From an uncultured bacterium (lineage in GTDB: Bacteria; Cyanobacteriota; Vampirovibrionia; Gastranaerophilales; Gastranaerophilaceae): a stretch of DNA of 35,502 nt. Positions within the stretch are counted from its first letter, which is position 1. Each line of letters starts with the position of its first letter. The stretch spans positions 1 to 35,502 of the forward strand of contig URYF01000009.1 of NCBI GenBank assembly GCA_900551965.1, given 5' to 3'. Shown one piece after another: positions 32,284 through 35,502 of this stretch. Position numbers and translations under genes: made by a program. The notes beneath the pieces were generated by a model, which had not been told where the DNA came from, ran no database searches, and saw only the letters and a program-made list of their open reading frames with translations.

Positions 32284-33377
32284 TGAATACGGTAGAAATT
32301 AAAAATTTAATAAAAAAGTTTGGTCAAACAACAGCTATAGATAATCTTTCGCTCAATATTGAAAAAGGTAAGATTACAGGATTAATTGGGGCAGATGGTG
32401 CCGGAAAAACTACATTAATACGTCTTATTATCGGGTTGTTGCTGCCTGATAATGGAGAGGTTTCGGTTCTTGATTTAAGTCCGTATGCTCAAAAGCCGGA
32501 ACTTTCGCAAAAGATAGGCTATATGCCGCAAAAGTTTGGGCTCTACGAGGATTTGACAGTTATTGAGAATTTGAAACTCTATGCTGATTTGAAAGAAGTT
32601 CCGCATGATTTTGAAAAATTGTTGGAATTTACAAGCTTAAAACCGTTTCAATCAAGGTTTGCCGGTACGCTATCCGGGGGTATGAAGCAGAAATTGGGAC
32701 TTGCCTGTACACTGCTTGGAACTCCTGATTTTTTAGTGCTTGATGAGCCGTCTGTCGGAGTTGATCCGATATCTCGCAGAGATTTGATGAAAATGGTCAG
32801 AGATTTAATTAATCCAAATACTACTGTTTTATGGTCAACCGCTTATTTAGATGAAGCTCATAGTTTTGATAATGCTGTAGTTTTAGATAAAGGTAAAATT
32901 ATCTATAACGGTGAACCTCACAAGTTGGCGCAAACTTCGCAGGAATTTGAGCAGAAAGTTATTGATTTGATGGGCGGCTATAATCCTGTAAAATCCAAAA
33001 TCGCAGAAAACTATACTCCCCTTAATTCTGATATAACCTGTACTGTTGAAGCATCTAACCTTGAGAAAAAATACGGAGATTTTCACGCTGTAAAAAATAA
33101 TTCTTTTTGTATAAATAAAGGTGAAATTTTTGGGCTTTTAGGACCAAATGGCGCAGGCAAGTCAACATCATTCAAGATGATGTGCGGATTAACAAAACCA
33201 AGTGCTGGTACTGCAAAAATTATGGGAATTGATATTTTGAAAAATCCCAGTAAAGCCAGAGCAGGACTTGGCTATATGGCACAAAAGTTTTCCTTGTACG
33301 GCTCGCTGACTGTCCGTCAAAATCTGGAGTTCTTTGCTTCAGCTTACGGAATTAATATTCTGGAAAAAAAGAATTGA
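32283..33377 (+). CDS. ABC transporter ATPase (YbhF-like), N-terminal part before a frameshift
   Basis: The first 364 residues of a fused two-NBD ATPase. NBD1 is complete: Walker A GADGAGKTT (36-44), signature LSGGMKQ (130-136) and Walker B LVLDEP (151-156). The switch position reads STAYLDEA, without the usual histidine, as I recall for YbhF NBD1. NBD2 starts with Walker A GPNGAGKST (287-295) and runs to FFASAYGINILEKKN, where the frame stops. The rest of NBD2 continues in the +1 frame. The break is at seven As (33364-33370); removing one A gives an uninterrupted ILEKRIDEIL. ATG 32283 is preferred to the in-frame TTG at 32280, with GGGGGAG upstream. Confidence 0.85.
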   Translation: MNTVEIKNLIKKFGQTTAIDNLSLNIEKGKITGLIGADGAGKTTLIRLIIGLLLPDNGEVSVLDLSPYAQKPELSQKIGYMPQKFGLYEDLTVIENLKLYADLKEVPHDFEKLLEFTSLKPFQSRFAGTLSGGMKQKLGLACTLLGTPDFLVLDEPSVGVDPISRRDLMKMVRDLINPNTTVLWSTAYLDEAHSFDNAVVLDKGKIIYNGEPHKLAQTSQEFEQKVIDLMGGYNPVKSKIAENYTPLNSDITCTVEASNLEKKYGDFHAVKNNSFCINKGEIFGLLGPNGAGKSTSFKMMCGLTKPSAGTAKIMGIDILKNPSKARAGLGYMAQKFSLYGSLTVRQNLEFFASAYGINILEKKN

Positions 33378-33759
33378 TGAAATTTTGGAGGTTTTTGATT
33401 TTAATGATGTTCAAAATCAAAAATCAGAAGACTTGCCGCTTGGGTATAAGCAAAGATTGTCGCTAGCTTGCGCGTTGATTCATAATCCGCCGATATTATT
33501 TCTTGATGAACCTACATCAGGGGTTGATATTATTGCAAGACGTGAGTTTTGGAATCATATAACTTCACTTGCTCAAAAAGGGGTCACAATTCTTGTTACT
33601 ACTCACTTTATGGACGAGGCAGAGTATTGCGACAGGATAAGTTTGTTTTATCACGGGGAGACTATTGCTGTCGGCACACCTGCTGAGTTAAAAGCGCAGG
33701 CAGAAGCTGATAATATGGAAGAAACTTTTATAAAATTAATTAAGGAGTCAGAAAAATAA
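33334..33759 (+). CDS. ABC transporter ATPase (YbhF-like), C-terminal part after a frameshift
   Basis: An open frame carrying the remainder of NBD2. From 33370 on it reads RIDEILEVFDFNDVQ, the degenerate signature LPLGYKQRLSLACAL (as usual in YbhF NBD2), Walker B ILFLDEPTSGVD and the switch histidine in VTTHFMDEAEYCD. Codons before about 33364 are out-of-frame reading of the same NBD2. Alone it lacks Walker A and could not work as an ATPase. The sequence after the break shows no decay, so the joined ~490-residue protein is probably made, or the break is a base error. Confidence 0.8.
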   Translation: MLQLTELIFWKKRIDEILEVFDFNDVQNQKSEDLPLGYKQRLSLACALIHNPPILFLDEPTSGVDIIARREFWNHITSLAQKGVTILVTTHFMDEAEYCDRISLFYHGETIAVGTPAELKAQAEADNMEETFIKLIKESEK

Positions 33760-34868
33760 TGAAGATACTTTCTGCATTAATTTGGAAAGAATTTATACAG
33801 ATTAGAAGGGATCCAAGCAGTATTATTATTGCATTTATACTCCCGCTTGTTTCGCTGTTGATTTATATGTACGGTATAAATCTTGATTCCGTAAAAGTTA
33901 CTATGGGTATAAAAAATGATGATATGACACCGGAAATTTCTACCCTTGTTAAGTCTTTCGGACATAGTAAGTATGTGAATTCCGTTGTTTATGATAATGA
34001 ACAGGATTTGGCTAAAGGAATTGTACGTTCAAAATTAAAAGGTGCGATTATCATTCCTAATGATTTTTCTTCAAAATTGGCACGCTCACAAAGTGCGGAT
34101 TTGATGGTTATAACAGATGGGTCAGAAGTTAATACGGCAAATTATGTTCAAAATTATGCTCTGCAAATAAGTAATCAGTGGCTTTTAACAAGCAGGTATA
34201 AACATCTTATGCAAAAACCTGTTGTTACTCCTGAAATCAGATTCTGGTATAATCAGGATTTAAACAGTCATTATTTTATTTTGCCCGGGTCTATTGCTAT
34301 TACAATGACTTTGATTGGAATTTTATTGACCTCTTTAGTTATTGCAAGAGAGTGGGAGCGTGGGACTATGGAGGCTTTATTAAGTACAAGAATACGTAAA
34401 ATTGATATAGTTCTTGGTAAATATATCCCTTATTTTACACTTGGAATGTGCTCAATGGCGTTTTGCGTATTTATGTGTACGCAAGTGTTTCAGGTGCCAT
34501 TTCGGGGAAGTTATTTTGTATTGTTTTTCGTAAGTGCACTTTTTCTTTTTACATCACTTGGAATAGGGCTTTTAATTTCAACAAAACTTAAAAATCAATT
34601 TTTGGCAAGCCAGGTTTCATTAGGTATAGGTTTTTTGCCGGCTTTAATGCTTTCCGGATTAATGTTTCCTATAAATTCTATGCCAATGATTTTTCAATAT
34701 CTAACCAGAATTATCCCGCCAAGATACTATATAACATTTATCGAAAGTGAATTTATGGCGGGTACGGTTTGGCAGATTGTAATTATAAATTCGATATTTT
34801 TAACGGTTTTGGGTTTATTTCTTTTTGTACTTGTATATAAGAATACGGATATGAGGCTTGTGAAATGA
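33759..34868 (+). CDS. ABC-2 type permease (YbhS-like)
   Basis: A 369-residue inner-membrane subunit. One membrane helix near the N-terminus (about 24-45, IIIAFILPLVSLLIYMYG) is followed by a large extracytoplasmic domain (about 46-170). A cluster of five helices runs from ~172 to the end. The elbow WERGTMEALLSTRIRKIDIVLGKYIPYF is the conserved ABC-2 exporter loop. Its start overlaps the ATPase stop (TAATG) and its end overlaps the next permease (ATGA), so all are translated together. Confidence 0.9.
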   Translation: MKILSALIWKEFIQIRRDPSSIIIAFILPLVSLLIYMYGINLDSVKVTMGIKNDDMTPEISTLVKSFGHSKYVNSVVYDNEQDLAKGIVRSKLKGAIIIPNDFSSKLARSQSADLMVITDGSEVNTANYVQNYALQISNQWLLTSRYKHLMQKPVVTPEIRFWYNQDLNSHYFILPGSIAITMTLIGILLTSLVIAREWERGTMEALLSTRIRKIDIVLGKYIPYFTLGMCSMAFCVFMCTQVFQVPFRGSYFVLFFVSALFLFTSLGIGLLISTKLKNQFLASQVSLGIGFLPALMLSGLMFPINSMPMIFQYLTRIIPPRYYITFIESEFMAGTVWQIVIINSIFLTVLGLFLFVLVYKNTDMRLVK

Positions 34869-35502
34869 TTATAGATAGTCTTAGAAGGGTTTTTGCTCTT
34901 ATAAAAAAAGAATTTATTACAATCTGGGAAGATCCCAAATCCAGAAGAATTATCATAGCACTTCCTCTTATGCAGCTTGTTGTTTTTGCAAACGCTATAA
35001 CAATGGAGGTTAAAAATATTGATACGGTTGTAATTGATCGTGATAATTCGGTTGAGTCGAGGGAACTTCTTTCAGGGTTTGAAAATTCTCCAAGGTTTAG
35101 AAATTTTTATTATGTTAATACCGAAAAAGAGTTTCAAAACAAACTTGATAACCAAAAGGTTCAACTTGGAATATATATAGATAATGATTTTTCAAAATCG
35201 GTTAAAGCACAAAAGCCTGTATCTGTTCTTGTTATCGGAGATGGCAGGCAGACAAATTCATCATCTATTGCAAGTTCTTATGCTTCTCAAATAATTGCGG
35301 ATTATAACCGCTCTATAGTTCAAGGAAATGGTGCATCTATAAATGTTGTTGTAAGAAATTGGTATAATCCGAATCTTGAATATAGATGGTATATTTTGAC
35401 AATAATTGTTGCGCTTTTGTCTGTTGTTTTGACGTTATTGTTAACAGCGTTATCCGTAGCAAGGGAACGAGAGATGGGAACTTTTGACCAGCTTATAGTA
35501 AG
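34865..35502 (+). CDS. ABC-2 type permease (YbhR-like), cut by the window end
   Basis: The frame opens at the ATG in the ATGA overlap with the YbhS-like gene and stays open to the right edge (212 residues seen). It begins RRVFALIKKEFITIWEDPKSRR, the typical YbhR/YbhS start, then a helix IIIALPLMQLVVFANAI. An extracytoplasmic domain follows (VVIDRDNSVESRELL..., GDGRQTNSSSIASSY), then a second helix and the loop AREREMGTFDQLIVS. Together with the YbhS-like subunit it would form the heterodimeric channel. The C-terminal helices lie beyond the window. Confidence 0.88.
   Translation, partial: MIIDSLRRVFALIKKEFITIWEDPKSRRIIIALPLMQLVVFANAITMEVKNIDTVVIDRDNSVESRELLSGFENSPRFRNFYYVNTEKEFQNKLDNQKVQLGIYIDNDFSKSVKAQKPVSVLVIGDGRQTNSSSIASSYASQIIADYNRSIVQGNGASINVVVRNWYNPNLEYRWYILTIIVALLSVVLTLLLTALSVAREREMGTFDQLIV

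Noticed and set aside
33365..33371. A-AAA-AAG heptamer as a programmed -1 frameshift site (dnaX type)
   Set aside because: The heptamer is in the right phase for a -1 shift, but the rest of NBD2 lies in the +1 frame. A -1 shift would leave the family reading, so a one-base insertion or RNA slippage fits better.

Overview
The window looks like chromosome from an AT-rich, Gram-negative-type gut anaerobe. The best fit is the non-photosynthetic cyanobacterial relatives (Gastranaerophilales / Vampirovibrionia, 'Melainabacteria'). The reasons are low GC, a hydrogenase-maturation radical SAM protein (HydE), an outer-membrane efflux protein, and several lineage-type proteins with a short F-x-G-like motif in a disordered N-terminus (6103, 20429, 26824, 27253). 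The lineage call rests on remembered protein style, not on a search.

Layout. (1) 1-7077, backbone: the end of an unidentified gene, hydE, a divergent DXS-like TPP enzyme, a GNAT acetyltransferase, a PAS-PAS histidine kinase, a Nudix hydrolase and an amidohydrolase. (2) About 7180-20290, an apparent 13-kb island next to tRNA-Gln(UUG). A degraded copy of the last ~19 bases of the tRNA region lies at 7182-7200. Just inside both boundaries are copies of one 19-bp motif, two at the left and four at the right, in mostly opposite orientation. A broken Mu-type transposase lies inside the right end. The cargo is two similar redox operons, each divergent from its own regulator. An AraC/YqhC-like regulator faces AKR, Fe-S flavoprotein, AKR, flavodoxin, alpha/beta hydrolase and AKR, followed after a terminator by a cyclophilin-like gene. 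A LysR regulator faces AKR, Fe-alcohol dehydrogenase, SDR, acetyltransferase, flavodoxin and a cyclophilin-like gene. This content resembles the YqhC-YqhD-DkgA reactive-aldehyde response of E. coli. (3) 20429-29364, backbone: a GNAT-like protein, a three-gene membrane system (VWA; FHA-like plus about 8 TM; Asn-rich linker plus TonB-C-like domain), an unknown protein, a TPR-glycosyltransferase, a lineage-type small protein and an aminotransferase-GNAT fusion. (4) 29406-35502, a CecR-YbhGFSR-like efflux operon: TetR, TolC-like protein, HlyD-like adaptor, a two-NBD ATPase broken at an A7 run, and two ABC-2 permeases, the last cut by the window end.

The strongest leads are the island ends (shared 19-bp motif plus tRNA fragment), the VWA/FHA-like/TonB-C-like trio, the lineage N-terminal motif, and the frameshifted ABC ATPase. 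Everything here was read by eye; no alignment or database search was run.
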